Below are positions 48,039 through 60,260 of a stretch of DNA of 64,000 bases, piece after piece. Position numbers and translations under genes: made by a program. Source of the stretch: Chrysemys picta bellii (taxonomy: Eukaryota; Chordata; Testudines; Emydidae); assembly GCF_011386835.1 (NCBI RefSeq), contig NC_088797.1, positions 90,220,264 to 90,284,263 on the forward strand, read 5' to 3'. The notes under the pieces are model-generated. The model made no database searches. It was given only the letters and a program-made list of their open reading frames with translations, and had not been told where the DNA came from. Every line of letters starts with the position of its first letter. Position 1 is the first letter of the stretch.

Positions 48039-48220
48039 ACACCTCTACCCCGATATAACACGAATTCGGATATAACGCGGTAAAAGCAGTGCTCTGGGGG
48101 GGGGAGGGCGTGGCTGCGCACTCCGGCAGATCAAAGCAAGTTCGATATAACGCAGTTTCACCTATAACGCGGTAAGATTTTTTGGCTCCTGAGGACAGCG
48201 TTATATCGAGGTAGAGGTGT
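48039..48220 (+). mobile_element. TA-flanked MITE with CGATATAACG termini (copy 2)
   Basis: It begins CACCTCTACCCCGATATAAC and ends CGTTATATCGAGGTAGAGGTG, flanked by TA. Compared with the copy at 39893 it lacks one internal GATATAACGC unit near the left end and has a shorter G run. The shared interior (CGAATTCGGATATAACGC, GATCAAAGCAAGTTCGATATAA) shows that both come from one source. Confidence 0.8.
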
Positions 48221-48304
48221 ACTCTTAGATACATCAGAGTTACAGAAACCTTAAGGATTAAAGTAAAAAAGAAAAAATAGGGGGAAAAGATAATTTGAAC
48301 TGAA

Positions 48305-48565
48305 GTATCAGAGGGGTAGCCGTGTTAGTCTGAATCTGTAAAAAGCAACAGAGGGTCCTGTGGCACCTTTGAGACTAACAGAAGTATAGGGAGCATAAGC
48401 TTTTGTGAGTAAGAACCTCACTTCTTCAGATGCAAGTAATGGAAATCTCCAGAGGCAGGTATAAATCAGTATGGAGATAACGAGGTTAGTTCAATCAGGG
48501 AGGGTGAGGTGCTCTGCTAGCAGTTGAGGTGTGAACACCAACGGAGGAGAAACTGCTTCTGTAAG
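48305..48565 (-). mobile_element. Penelope-like retroelement 3' end
   Basis: Read on -, the segment holds CATCTGAAGAAGTGAGG, AAGCTTATGCTCCC, GTTAGTCTC and AGACTAACACGGCTACCCC, the same 3' UTR as the element at 54390-55100, plus upstream UTR. It carries no coding region. Confidence 0.8.
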
Positions 48566-49064
48566 TAAATTTACAGAACTCTGTTGATAATTTGAACTGT
48601 GTGTTAACATGTGCATACTATTCTACAGGTCTTTCTTCCTTCCTATTACAAAAAGCACCATTAATGAGATATTAATTTAAATGTCTTGTCTCTAATCCAC
48701 TTCTGTCTTCTATTCCCTTTACAGTCTGAATTTTACTAAACTTAATAAGTGATAGTCAATTTTCTTTGCAGTAATCTTTACTATTTTTCAACAGTCTCCC
48801 TCCCTTGATCAAGTGTGAATTTTGTAATCTGAACCCACTGATAAATAAATAGCTCAAATAAAATTATGTTGTCTTTCAACATGATCAAGAAACTAGATGG
48901 TACTGCATAAACAATAATGCTCAGGCTAATAGTAAGTGGAAAACAGTAGTATTTGCACTAACGTGCAATGAATTTTCTCAACAAAATGCCTTCCTCTCCC
49001 CCCCCCCACAAATCCTCCTCCCTTATCCCATGGAATGGCTGGGAATCTAATAGTTGAAATAGTC

Positions 49065-49793
49065 TGTGCAAGACCCTTACATAGCCCTTAATTAGTCCGG
49101 CAATCTTTAAAATGGCCTTGGCCCTGGTATTGAGCCATACTCCAGGTCTCCCTCCCTGGAGGCGATTTCCTCACCCTCATTGGGCCCTTTGGGCCCCAGC
49201 TCTCCTGGTGGGCCACTAAAAGAGTTCAGTTCCCCTTCTGGGGTGCATTAAAGCCAAGCCACTTTCGCAGTGGCTAGTGGGGACCCAAGCCCACCCTCTA
49301 CTGCAGGTCCCAGCGACTCTAAAGATAGCAGCCATCTGCCATATCCCTTTAACTAAGCTGCCTTACTGCTATGATTCCTTGGGCCACTTCCCTGCAGCCC
49401 CAGCTCATTTTTCACCCTTACTGCAGTGCCTTGCCCTGGTTGAGTCCTAGCAACTAGGCAGGAGCTCCTTCTCCTTCGCCTTTCTCCCCACTGCCTCTGC
49501 CAGCACTGCTCTGTCCAAGGTCCTGTAGTTCCCTCAGCCAGCCATGCACACCGTCCACGCTCCTCTGGATTCAGGCAGCTAGCGAACTCTGCTTTGCACT
49601 GCAGCTTCTTTCATATGGGCCTGCTGGGTCTGGATTGGCTGCTCCCTGCAGCCCTTCCCAGATTGGCTGCATCCCATGCCACTGCTCTAGGCAGCTTCTA
49701 GGACTCTCTTCACTGCCCTATTCTGTGACAGGGTGTGACAAGGTTTCGAGGCATCCAGCAGGGAGGCCTCAGGGCCTACTTCACCCTGTCACA
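49065..49793 (-). mobile_element. Solo LTR, family A, inverted copy
   Basis: On -, it starts TGTGACAGGGTGAAGTAGG (from 49793) and shares with 45355-46071 the order of GCAGCCAATC, a TATA-like CATATGAAAG, GGGGCTGCAGGGAAGTGGCC and TCAATACCAGGGCCA. Target duplications are not evident. The two copies lie 3 kb apart in opposite orientation, so they are independent insertions rather than one provirus. Confidence 0.6.
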
Positions 49794-52700
49794 GATGGTC
49801 AATCAAGAAACTAAGGGTTTTTTTGTTTGTTTTTTTCCCTACATAGGTCATGAACTCATTTCCAGCGAGGAAAAAGAAATCAACTCATACTCTAGATCAC
49901 TTGGATATGTTTGTGAAAAGCAATTAGTAGAAGTATTACTACTAAGAAATCATTGAAGGTAAAAGAACTCTGCAGTTATATAGAATGTTTTAACTTCTTA
50001 TTTTATTATTATATATTCCCTGTGCAGGTGTAAGGTAAACTTGTAAAAAAGCAAACAAAGAAACAAAAAAAATCAATATACATTGAGGCCCAATCCTTCA
50101 AATACTTATAGTTAGGTTTGATGTGGCTATTCATATGCATAAAGTGACTCTCAAAAGTGTTGCAGGAGCAGAGCTAAGTGGATAAAAGAGAATAGCAAAA
50201 TTTAATCTTGTATGTTGGTCTTGGGCATTAACCTGAACACAAACAATTGGATGCCATTACCTATGATAACTACAAGTGCAGTTAAGTAAGTGAATTCTTA
50301 AGTATCATCTTCAGTTGTTAAGTATAAAGTACAAACTCAGCTACTGCGTATGTAATTGTATATGCTACAACTGAGGTGAAATGCTGGGTATGCAGCAGAT
50401 AATTGACATTTGAAATTTCTCGTGTTCTGTTGCTACAATAAAAAGGCTTGCACCTTGAAAAAGTTGTTCAGAAACCTTTCTCCAAAGGATTGATTCCTGA
50501 TCCTAGTCTATAGATTAAAAACATGAGAGAGAATATAAATCAAAAGTGTTTCTACCACTGAAAATCAGGATCTGCATAAGTTCTCACTTATGTTAGTAGG
50601 CTGTTTTGGACAGAGGTATATTTGTGATTTGGCAGTGAGATTGAATGCAACTGTTTCATTATAAAATGTAACCGCATGCAGCAGTTGATCACCATGTCAA
50701 AACCAATTTTTTACATTTCTCCTATGGAAAAAAAGCCTATGCAATTTTAACAGGTATGAAATGGATACAGAAGCTACTCTGAAAAAAATGTAGACTATAG
50801 TGAAGATTTATATTCTTTCTCATGTTTTTTTAATCTATAGACTTCTATATCAGGGATATAATTTTTATTTCATTCTATGCGATAGTTCAAAAACCCCTAA
50901 ATGTTATCCTTTTCTTTGCAATTCTAGACAACTTTTCCAGAAGGGATATAAGATATAGATCATGTAGGCAGTTGGAGCAACATGAGCATAGAGTGGCATC
51001 CACAACTCAGATTTATCTTTCTTTCAGATATTTGACATTAAGCAAAATTATTATAATTTAGTGTCAGAAAACACAGATGTCTGTTAACCTGCAATTTCAA
51101 ACTGTTTTACTCATGGTAACACTAGACTGCTCTTTGAACATAGTCTGCTTAACTTGTTTTTCCTCACAGAGTACAAACACTTTTATATACAACTTTGGAT
51201 TACTTGTGGTTCACTTCCTGGACATTATATGATGTGATGTGATATAAAGCCATGTACTCTGATACTCACTAGAGAGTTAAAGAAACAGCAAACATTTTAC
51301 TGAAAGCTGTGAGGATTAAAGTAGCCCCCTGCAATTTCATAATAGCTTCTCTGTCCAGACCCTTAAAGAATGTACCAAAATCTGTATGTTATTCCCTGAT
51401 AACCAGAAACTTCTATGCTCAAACTCTGTTCACTATTTTTTTAACATCATCTTAATAACATTTTTAAATCTGTTAATTCCTGCCTGTTACAAATATTTGG
51501 AGATACTTGGTCTTCTCTCTTTTCCATTATCTTTAATATCCCCAGGCTCAAGGGGCTGATACTGCAGTCCTTGCTCAAACAACATTCCTATTATAGTTGA
51601 TGAAAGTTTGCCTGAATGAGAAGTACAGGATTGGCCTAAATGTGTATCACTTCTCGCTTGTTAAATTCTCTCTCCGCTTTTTCATCTATATGAGCTAATA
51701 TAAAAATCTGCTAAAAGGTCTCTTTACCTGGCATTGCATTTTAATGCTTTGCATTTTAACAACATTTCATTCCCTTAATTACATGTACTTTCATGTCAAG
51801 CAGCTACTTGATGCCCGATCCTACATTCCTTGCTCACCCCAAATTCCCAGGACTTAACAAATTTGTTGTCTTCGAGAATTAAGACCTTCAGGCTTATTGA
51901 CTTCAATGGAACTTTTGGGTGCCCTCTCTGAATGGGGTAGAGGAAGTGGTGGAGGGAGAAAATTAGAGCTGCTTGGACCAGCATTAATTTCTGACCATGT
52001 TTCCACCAAATCCTAAGGGAAGCATGCCATGAACAGTGGCTGTTCCCTGGCTGTGCCCCTCTGACTCCAACACACCTCCTTCTTTCCTGTGTAACGGTAA
52101 CCTCTGATGGGGTTATGCAAGTTACCAGGGAGTGGGGAGCATCCAGCTGGATTCTGCATCCTGGGTTTTGCTCCACTTTATATAAGGAGAGAGGAGTATT
52201 AATAGAATTACAGCGTATTATTTCATAGTTTAGTAAAGGCAAATAGACTATTAAAATGTGTGTTTGAAAGTAATTGTAAACTTCAAAGTATTAAACATCC
52301 CAGTCACAGACACCTGGTGCTGTTAAAACTTACCTCAGTTACTTAAGACTAATTTGTAGGTTATATTGAGCTTGACTTCTAAAACCTAATATTCCATTTA
52401 AACATGTTACCATTACAAGGTATATATTGGAAATAGATGGCTTTTATGCATGTTTTCTTCTAAAGAAAATAATTAGTTTTATTAAGGATCAGAATGTCAA
52501 TTACTATAGGTTCATGTGTGCTGTTTTGCCATAAGGTGAAAGAATAGTCTTAGTTTAGAAGGAAAAGGAAATGTGGAAGTATATTTAGCAAGCATTTCAA
52601 AATCGGCCTAAAGCAATATATTTATAAAGCTTTTCTAACTGTTTCTAAGAATTTGAATCTGGTCAAATTTAAAAGCATTAAACAATTGACACTGTCCAAA

Positions 52701-52864
52701 TTGTCATCTATAGGCTTCATGGTTATATAGTTTCTATCTATATTATTGTATAACACAGTTTGCTTTTCCCTGGAAATAATGTTAAAATATTGGTGACTCA
52801 GCTTTATTGTACTTTAAAATCACTGCCTAATATCATTTATGGTCTGATCCAGCTGCCACTAAGG
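49794..52864. other. Non-coding DNA
   Basis: No gene recognised. A TTATTGACTTCAATGGAAC motif at about 51895 belongs to the fold-back motif class seen elsewhere. Confidence 0.5.
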
Positions 52865-53320
52865 TCTGTGGAAAGACAAGAATGATTCAAGTTCTGGAAA
52901 ACCTGTTTTATAGAAGGAGATTTAAGGAGCTTAATCTTAAGTGTTTATCCAGGAGAAGTTGATATGACCACAGCCTATAAATACTTATGTGGGGAGATAA
53001 TTTCTGTTAGTAGACAGGTCTTTGATACAGCAGACAAAGACATAACAAGATCAAATGACTGGAAACTCAAACTAGACAAATTCAGACTAGAAATAAGACA
53101 CACAATTTTAACAGTAAAAATAATTAACCATTGAAACAATTTACCAGGGGATGTGGTAGATTTTCCATTACTTGAAGTGTTTAACTCGAGGTTGGATGTC
53201 CTTCTAAAAGATATGTTCTAACCCAACCAGATGTTGTGAGCTTCATGTAGGAATTACAGAGTAAAGTCCTGTGGCCGGAGTGAAGAATAGATCTTAATGG
53301 ACCTTTCTGGTTTTAAAATT
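52865..53320 (+). mobile_element. Old CR1-family LINE 3' fragment
   Basis: The pattern CAAGATCAAATGACTGGAAA, ACTAGACAAATTCAGACTAG, AAATAAGACACACAATTTT matches the CR1 RT C-terminal coding region, followed by ACCAGGGGATGTGGTAGA and GGTTGGATGTCCTTCTAAAA. Stops break the frame. Divergence is greater than in the copy at 28050. Confidence 0.75.
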
Positions 53321-53738
53321 TATGGATAAAATCTTAGCCCTATTGAAGTCAGTGGCAAAACTGCCCTAGGTTTTGCCCCATGAATGGAAGCTGGATCAGA
53401 CCCATGCACATTAAGATAGTGCTTAATAGGTATCTGATTTGTCTATCTATATTTATATAAAAACAAAAGTCTCTATGAGGTTTATTTTGTGTGCGTGTGT
53501 TTGTGAAACTAACATTAATATTAATAGGAGTTGTGCGCTCGATTGAAAATAGATGCCCTATATTTGTAAAAGTAGTATATAGTACTCCTGCATATATTGT
53601 CGTTTGTGAGGGTTTAAATGAATCAAAAACCATGTAGCATTCCTCAACTAATGTCAATATACTCATATATAATTTATTTTGAATAATAGATGGGAAAACT
53701 AGTTATATGTTCCTTCTAGGACTTATTTCAGTATATGG

Positions 53739-53832
53739 CCACATTCTGCCCTCATTCACACCCATGTAACCTTAGTGAAATCAGGCTTGGGATTAGTTTG
53801 GTTTGACTTGGTGCATCTGAGGGCAGAATGTG
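53739..53832. repeat. Hairpin MITE remnant
   Basis: CACATTCTGCCCTCA at the left is mirrored exactly by TGAGGGCAGAATGTG at the right, enclosing about 65 bp of diverged arm and loop sequence. Non-coding. Confidence 0.55.
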
Positions 53833-54389
53833 TGTCTTTAATTTAGAGTAAACTATGCAATTTTGTGGAAAGAGTAGGCAGAGAATGGTGATGGTGAAAT
53901 TAAGTGCATTTTCTATTAAGTGCAATCTGTCTATATTTGCCTTACTTCTGTCATTTATCCAAAGAATAAACATAAACAGCCACTGAAAAGAGCACCTCTA
54001 TAATGGTAGCAATTTTTGAAGGTTATTACTATAATAAATCCTCAACGTGGAAGGCATAGGGGTTATAGGTGTTTTGCTTCAGATGCCTTGTAATTTTACT
54101 TCAAAGTGAAAAAATCCATTGGAGAGAAAGTGAGCTATTTTTGCATACTCATGGAACCATAATAGGGTACTTGGCCATTTTAACTACTAAGTCTCCTAGT
54201 CCATTTTCCTGTCAGCATAGGATTGTTTCTTTTTCCAAGCATTTTGCCCATTTTGGTTTTAAAGGTTTAAGTTAAAGGGCTAAATTCTGCCCTTTGAGGC
54301 ACATGTGCATCTCCCATTTATTTCAGTGTGTATCAGAGGACAGATTTTGGTTTTAGACCCTGATACAGTTCTTTTCAGGTACAGGACTG

Positions 54390-55100
54390 AGGCCTTAATG
54401 TCTGTTGCCAGCTCTGTCCACATATCTATTCAAGTGACACCATCATAGGACCTAACCACGTCAGCCACACCATCAGGGGCTCGTTCACCTGCACATCTAC
54501 CAACATGATATATGCCATCATGTGCCAGCAATGCCCCTCTGCCATGTACGTTGGCCAAACTGGACAGTCTCTACACAAAAGAATAAATGGACACAAATCT
54601 GACATCAGGAATCATAAGATTCAAAAACCAGTGGGAGAACACTTCAACCTCTCTAATCACTCAGTGACAGACTTGAAGGTGTCAGTTTTGCAACAAAAAA
54701 ACTTCAAAAACAGACTCCAAAGAGAGACTGCTGAACTTGAATTAATGTGCAAATTAGACACAATTAACTTAGGCCTAAACAGAGACTGGGAATGGTTGGG
54801 TCATTACACTAATTGAATTTTTTCCCCCTTGTTAAGTTCTCCTCACACCTTCTATGGGTCATCTCCATTATCACTTCAAAGTTTTTTCTTCTGCTGCTAC
54901 TGATAGCTCATCTCAATTGATTGGCCTCTTACAATTGGTATGCGTACTTCCACCTTTTCATGTTCTCTGTATGTATAAATATCTTCTGTCTGTGTGTTCC
55001 ACTCTATGCATCTGAAGAAGTGAGCTGCAGCCCACGAAAGCTTATGCTGAAATAAATTTGTTAGTCTCTAAGGTGCCACAAGTACTCCTGTTTTTTTTGT
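54390..55100 (+). mobile_element. Penelope-like retroelement fragment: GIY-YIG endonuclease and 3' UTR
   Basis: The reading frame (open from about 54384) gives CQLCPHIYSSDTIIGPNH, then MIYAIMCQQCP and AMYVGQTGQSLHKRINGHK, ending at TGA... more exactly GHYTN stop at 54814-54816. This is the C-terminal GIY-YIG nuclease of Penelope-like elements: IYAI stands for the GIY part, YVGQTGQS for YIG, with Arg at KRINGH. The reverse transcriptase upstream is absent. The 3' UTR includes CATCTGAAGAAGTGAG...CCCACGAAAGCTTATGC (55009-55047) and TTAGTCTCTAAGGTGCCACA. The frame is intact over 100 residues, so the copy is not very old. Confidence 0.88.
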
Positions 55101-55156
55101 AAATTCCATGTATTCTTTCACCAAACCCCCCAAAGACAAATACTGATTCTCATATT

Positions 55157-55266
55157 GACCCTGATTCAGCAAGGTACTTAAACACATGGCTTATTTTAAG
55201 TATATGACTACTCCCATTGATGTCAGAGGTGGTACTCAGATGCTTAAAATAAGACATATTTAAATA
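55157..55266. repeat. Hairpin MITE remnant
   Basis: The segment from GACCCTGATTCAGCAAGG to ATTTAAATACTT contains mirrored GCTTATTTTAAG/CTTAAAATAAG arms around CCCATTGATGTCAGAGG. It resembles other fold-back repeats in this window centred on CCATTGAnnTCA. Confidence 0.5.
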
Positions 55267-55279
55267 CTTATGTTGACCA

Positions 55280-56566
55280 TACTTCTCCTCTTAAAATCTT
55301 GTCTTCTTTGGGCTTCCCTGACTCTGTCCTCACTTGGTTCTCCTTCTACATCTGATTTTTTCCTTCAATGTTGTTTCCTTTGGAGGATTCTCCTCAGCCA
55401 CCCTCCAGCTTTTTTTTGTGGGGGTGTGGGGGGGTGTTCCATGAGGTTCTGTCTTTGCTCCCCTTCTCTTCTCCCTCTACACCTTGTCTCCGAGTAATCT
55501 CATTCACAAACACAAATTCAACTACTATTTCTATGCTGCTGATTTACAGATGTATCTCTATACTCCAGACCTGTCTCCTTTTGTCCAGATTAAAATCTCT
55601 GTCTCTCTGACATCTTCTCATAGATGGTCTAGTGATCATTTCAAGCTCAATATGACTAAATCAGAGATCCTAATCTCCCCTGACACACACACAGCATCCT
55701 GCCTGTCATCAGACATGTAACCTGGATGTCATCTTCAACTCGTACCTCTTGCTAGGTCCTCACATGCAGGCTATGTATAAATCTTGCGGATTCTTTCTGC
55801 ATAACATCTCTAAAATATGGCCTTTCTGATTCATTACATAGCTAAAATTGTCATCAAAGCATCAACATCATCTCATATATTTATCACTGCAACATATTTC
55901 TCTCTGGCCTTGACAAATTCAATGTTGCCCCTCTAATAGCCATGCAGAATGTTGCTGCAAAGATAATTTTCCTGGTCCATCACTTTGACCATAGCATCCC
56001 TCTCTCTGCATCACTCCACTGGCTCCCCTTCTCTTTGCATCAAACATAAACTGCTTGTTTTCACTTTCAAGTTCCTTAACGGTCTATCCCCATACAACCT
56101 ATCATCTCATAGTAGCTCTCAAGATGTCGATTCTCACCTCTGATTGGCCCATGATGCCACCTTCCTTTGATCACTTGTTAAATTTTCAAACAAGAACCTT
56201 TGTGCTTTCTCCCATGCTGGTCATCATGCTTGGGAGGAGCTCTCTAGAAACATCAGACTTATCATCCCCCTTCAAAATCTTCCTCAAACTCTTCGGCCAT
56301 GATGATTACTAAAAACTTGACAATGAATAGGCTGCTGGAGTGCTGAATCCATTGCCTATTATGATAACCAACATTGTCTCATTGTTTCCTTGTACTCTCC
56401 CATCTGTTTGTCTGTATCCATCTATTATCTGTCTTATACATAGATTGCAAACTCTTAGGGCAGGGATCATCTTCTTGTGTGTTTTCAGAGCCCTTAGCAT
56501 AAAAGGCTTCTGGATGGTCCATAACTGTATTCCTATGTGGCAGTGATACAAATAATAAATACCTTA
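55280..56566 (+). mobile_element. L2-like LINE fragment with reverse-transcriptase remnant
   Basis: Frames on + give diverged L2-clade RT peptides: LLPLHLVSE/SPSNLIHKHKFNYYF, then FYAADLQMYLYTPDLSPF, then HFKLNMTKSEILIS, and later pieces resembling the thumb region (about 55900-56300). The catalytic YADD box reads YAAD at 55532-55543, a loss of the first catalytic Asp. Several stops and frameshifts follow. A 3' tail at 56443-56566 (AGATTGCAAACTCTTAGGGC ... ATACAAATAATAAA) matches tails seen elsewhere in the window. Confidence 0.75.
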
Positions 56567-59224
56567 CTGAATTGGAGACTTATGTAACAATAGTGCCAAA
56601 TAGAAACAGTATTAAATAAATAGTCACAAAATAGACTATTTCCAATATTGTCTAAGCTATTGGAAAAATGAAAGAAAATTACAATGGCAAGTGTATTAAA
56701 TGCAGTTCTTCATATATAACTGAGTTTCCAATAAATATATCACAGCTGTGTCAGAATGTATCAAAATGATGATTGTAAAGAAAAAGGTAAAAAAAACCAA
56801 ACAAACAAACAAACAAAAAAACCCACTACTAGTAGTAGGATCCTCACTGTGGTTGTTAAGATTCAATGAAATAACTTCTTTTATCTTTACTTCCTGAAGT
56901 ATTTCAAAATCAGCAGATTTTTATCTTTTAAAGCTATTTCTACAATATGATTTTATTAAATGTGTAAATATGCTGCTGGCTTGATTGTTCAGGCCCCCCT
57001 TTTCATCTTGGGTTTATTTTGCTAAATTTTGCTCCTTCTCCTGATTGAGATTTTGAACTTTCCTCTGAGAAGCTTGTGGATTTTTAAATTACAGCCTTTG
57101 CTGCAAAATTAATTGTAAAAATAACATGGGGGCTGATCCTGTAAGCTCTTAGGATGTAGAACTCCAATTAAAGTCAGTGGGAGTTCTGCACACAGAGCTC
57201 TTATAGACACAGGCCTTTCACATGCAGCTCACTATAAATATCAAACTGGTGCATTAGAGCTCTCTCTTTTTTAAAGGGCTGAACCTACACTACTGCAATT
57301 TGCTTTTAAAACTCGGAACATGAATGTACCAACTAATTTGGAATGGTAAGCCTGCTACAGATGCTGTCAAGCAAATCTGTTGCTGAGTTGTGGGAGTGCA
57401 AAGGAAGGGATACTTTACCATTCAGGGCCTGTTAGTCCATGCCATCAGAGTGGGGCCAGTTATTCTCCACTGCTATGTGGATTCTATTGGCCAGTTCCTG
57501 AGATGAAATGGACCTTTACTTGACATACCTTGGAAATGGAGTAAACAAAAGTGGTTCAATAACCACCTTTGCATTCCCTGATCTCTGGGTTGTTGTGGGT
57601 CAGTTCACCCCATAATGTAATTTAGAGCAGCCTCAAAACTTGATCTAGTCAGGCATCCTCTTTGCAACACACCCTGATCACACTTCCTACATCTGAAGGT
57701 GAGGATGGGCCAGGAGATGGTTGTGCACAATTGGCATAGGTGAGGTGGCACTACAGCATCTGGAGATTCCACCACACCAGGTGAATTCTCAACTGCCACA
57801 TTGTGGCAGCTTTATGAACCCTCTGTCCCACTGAAATGGTCCACACCAGGGGCGATGTTCTGGTCTTGCAACTCTAGATTTTCTGTGCCTAATGCATTTT
57901 TGGGGAGCTGGGGAGTTGAAAGGGAAATTTCCAAACTGCATGAATCTTCAGGCCATATAGCCCATTTCTTTCTTGCTCTTCTCCTCCAAAAGTGAAAAGG
58001 GCCCACGCTTTGATCCTACATCTTCTTGCACCACAGCCCCTCCAACCCCCCAAAAAGAGCATTGACATGATCCTGAAAGCACTTTTCCTCCTTTTTAGGA
58101 GACAAATTTACTGGGTGTTCATCTTGTGGTCTCAAATGGGAGTGTCACATGGTATTGTGATTTAAATTTGTCATATACTGTGATTGCTGTCAGGGTTATG
58201 CCTTTAGTCTGCTATATGTGAATGAAATGGCTGCTCATTTGCTTATAGGAACTTTACTAGAGGAATGGACAGTAAATGAGTAGTGAAAAATCTTGTTTTA
58301 GAAAGTGTAAAACTACTATTGCTGTCAGATCTTTGTTTCATCTAAAGGCAAACATTAGCTGGTACCATGATCAGGTATCAGAGGTTTGGGAAATGACATC
58401 GTGTGTCAATCCCTTTAATGCTTATGTCAGGGTAAGAACTTACTTACTGTGAATGGAGCTCTTGTCAAAAGCCTGATCCTGCATTCCTTGAACATGCACG
58501 ATGGTGACTGAAATCAAAGAAATGTAGGACCAGCCCCCCAAAGTGTTACTGTATTGTTTCATCAATATGAGTAACATCAGTTCTGGTTCTAAGGGAAAAA
58601 AACTCTTTATGCAGAAACCAGAGAGTACTGAGCTGTAGATCAATGTACAAAGACATCCTGATGTGAATTTTGTATCTCAGGAGCTGGGCCTGATCAAAAG
58701 CCTGGACTAAAAAGCTCTCAAACTTTGTGGAAAATTGGACCCTTATCAGGTTTGAATTTCCTGGCTTGGGCCAGTCTTTAGTTTTCCTTTAACATATTCT
58801 GAATGTGGTGTTCTTTTGGTGATACGAAGGGTCAAATTCTAGTATTGCTTTTCGGTGGTGTATTCTGGAGTAACTCTATTGCTTCATTGGAGGTTTTCCA
58901 GATCCACACTGCTGTAACTGAGGACAAAAACTTGTTGTGAGGCTTTAGCACTCAGCAGGCCAGGAGTTCACACATTAGTGTTAATTATTTTTGCATAACA
59001 GCATGTGTTCAGAAATTCCAATGCTATCTTTTGGTTTTATACTGCCAACCACCACCTTCCATGTAAAATCAACAGCAGTAGTAAAATTCCTAATGAACTT
59101 CATGGATCTCTGAAACTTCTGGGGTCAAATCTGATTGGGATAGAGGTGGTGGTGGTGGGGGGGGGGTTGTTTGGTGGGCCTTATATTCACCCTTATAGAT
59201 CTAGATCCCAGGCCTTTAGAGCTA
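56567..59224. other. Non-coding DNA with fold-back remnants
   Basis: A remnant at about 57120-57215 has AGAACTCC and GGGAGTTCT arms around AAAGTCAGT. Otherwise nothing was recognised apart from a G-rich run at 59142-59166. Confidence 0.5.
56793..56819. repeat. (CAAA)n microsatellite
   Basis: About five CAAA units within an A-rich run. Confidence 0.85.
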
Positions 59225-59665
59225 ACAGGCAGTTCCCATCTCCAGTTTGCCACCCAGCAGCAGCTGTAACCAGCCTGTGCTCCACTTCCCATGACCTGCT
59301 GTGGACACACACCAGGGGCTGTTCCACCTCAAGGGTTTGACAGGGAGCAGCCCCATGGCTCCTGATTGGCTCCCTGCCCTATATAAACCAAGGGACATTC
59401 CAGAAAGTGTCCAGGCAACAGTGTGGATCTTCTGAAGCTGTTATGACTGTTCCTATTCTATGCTATTGAACTCTTGGCTTGACCTCAGCTTGTCTTGGAC
59501 TTTGCCTCCTGACTTGGACCCAGAAACTTGATTTGGCCTCTGACCCTCAGAGTCAACCTTGGCCTGGAACTAATTATGAACTCCTTGGCTACTTCTAGTC
59601 TCAGGTTTTCCCCTGCTTTGACCCTTGGCCCTTACTGCCCCTGTTGGTATTCTGACAGTGAAGGA
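59225..59665 (+). mobile_element. LTR-like segment with TATA promoter
   Basis: A CCTGATTGGC (inverted CCAAT, 59361) and CTATATAAAC (59380-59389) make a promoter-like pair on +. Downstream is a T/C-rich run with repeated CTTGACC/CTTGGCC words typical of one reptile LTR type. Boundaries are approximate. Confidence 0.5.
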
Positions 59666-60260
59666 ACTCCTAGTTATCAAAGTAGTAGCTTGGAAGGAAA
59701 GGGCAGTTGTCCATTTGTAGAGGATATGTAAACTCAGACCTTTGAGTATCATTTTAATGAGGCACTTTGATTCCTTTTATGATATGGATAAAACAAGCCC
59801 CCAAACTTTGCACTAATTCCAAAAGGCTCATTTGATTTCTTTTTAAATTATTCTCTAATAGGCTGAAGTTGCGCATCATAAGTCACTGTAGTTCAAATCC
59901 TTCTCTTTTGTTTAATGTTTCTTTTTAAAGTTCTGCATTATTTAAATGACACTGTTAATGGATGAAAAAGCACAAAGCCTGCCACCATGCTTAGGTCACA
60001 TGTTGGCAGAGCAATTCCATTGGGGTGTTTCTGCACCTCTCACGTACTGCAGAAGGGCCTCTGGGATGATTCCTCCTAGGCTGTTGCAGAGGGCAATGAG
60101 GGGGATAGGTCAGAGTGGAGACCACAGGATCCACTCCAGTGGCTCCCACAGATGGCATTAGTTGTGACAAGTTGCTGCAGCAGTGGTCAATGAGGGTGGC
60201 ATGTGGGAAAGCTGTGCTGCAGTCTAGGGTTTGTGTGGATTGTCTTGGAAGCACAGGGTG

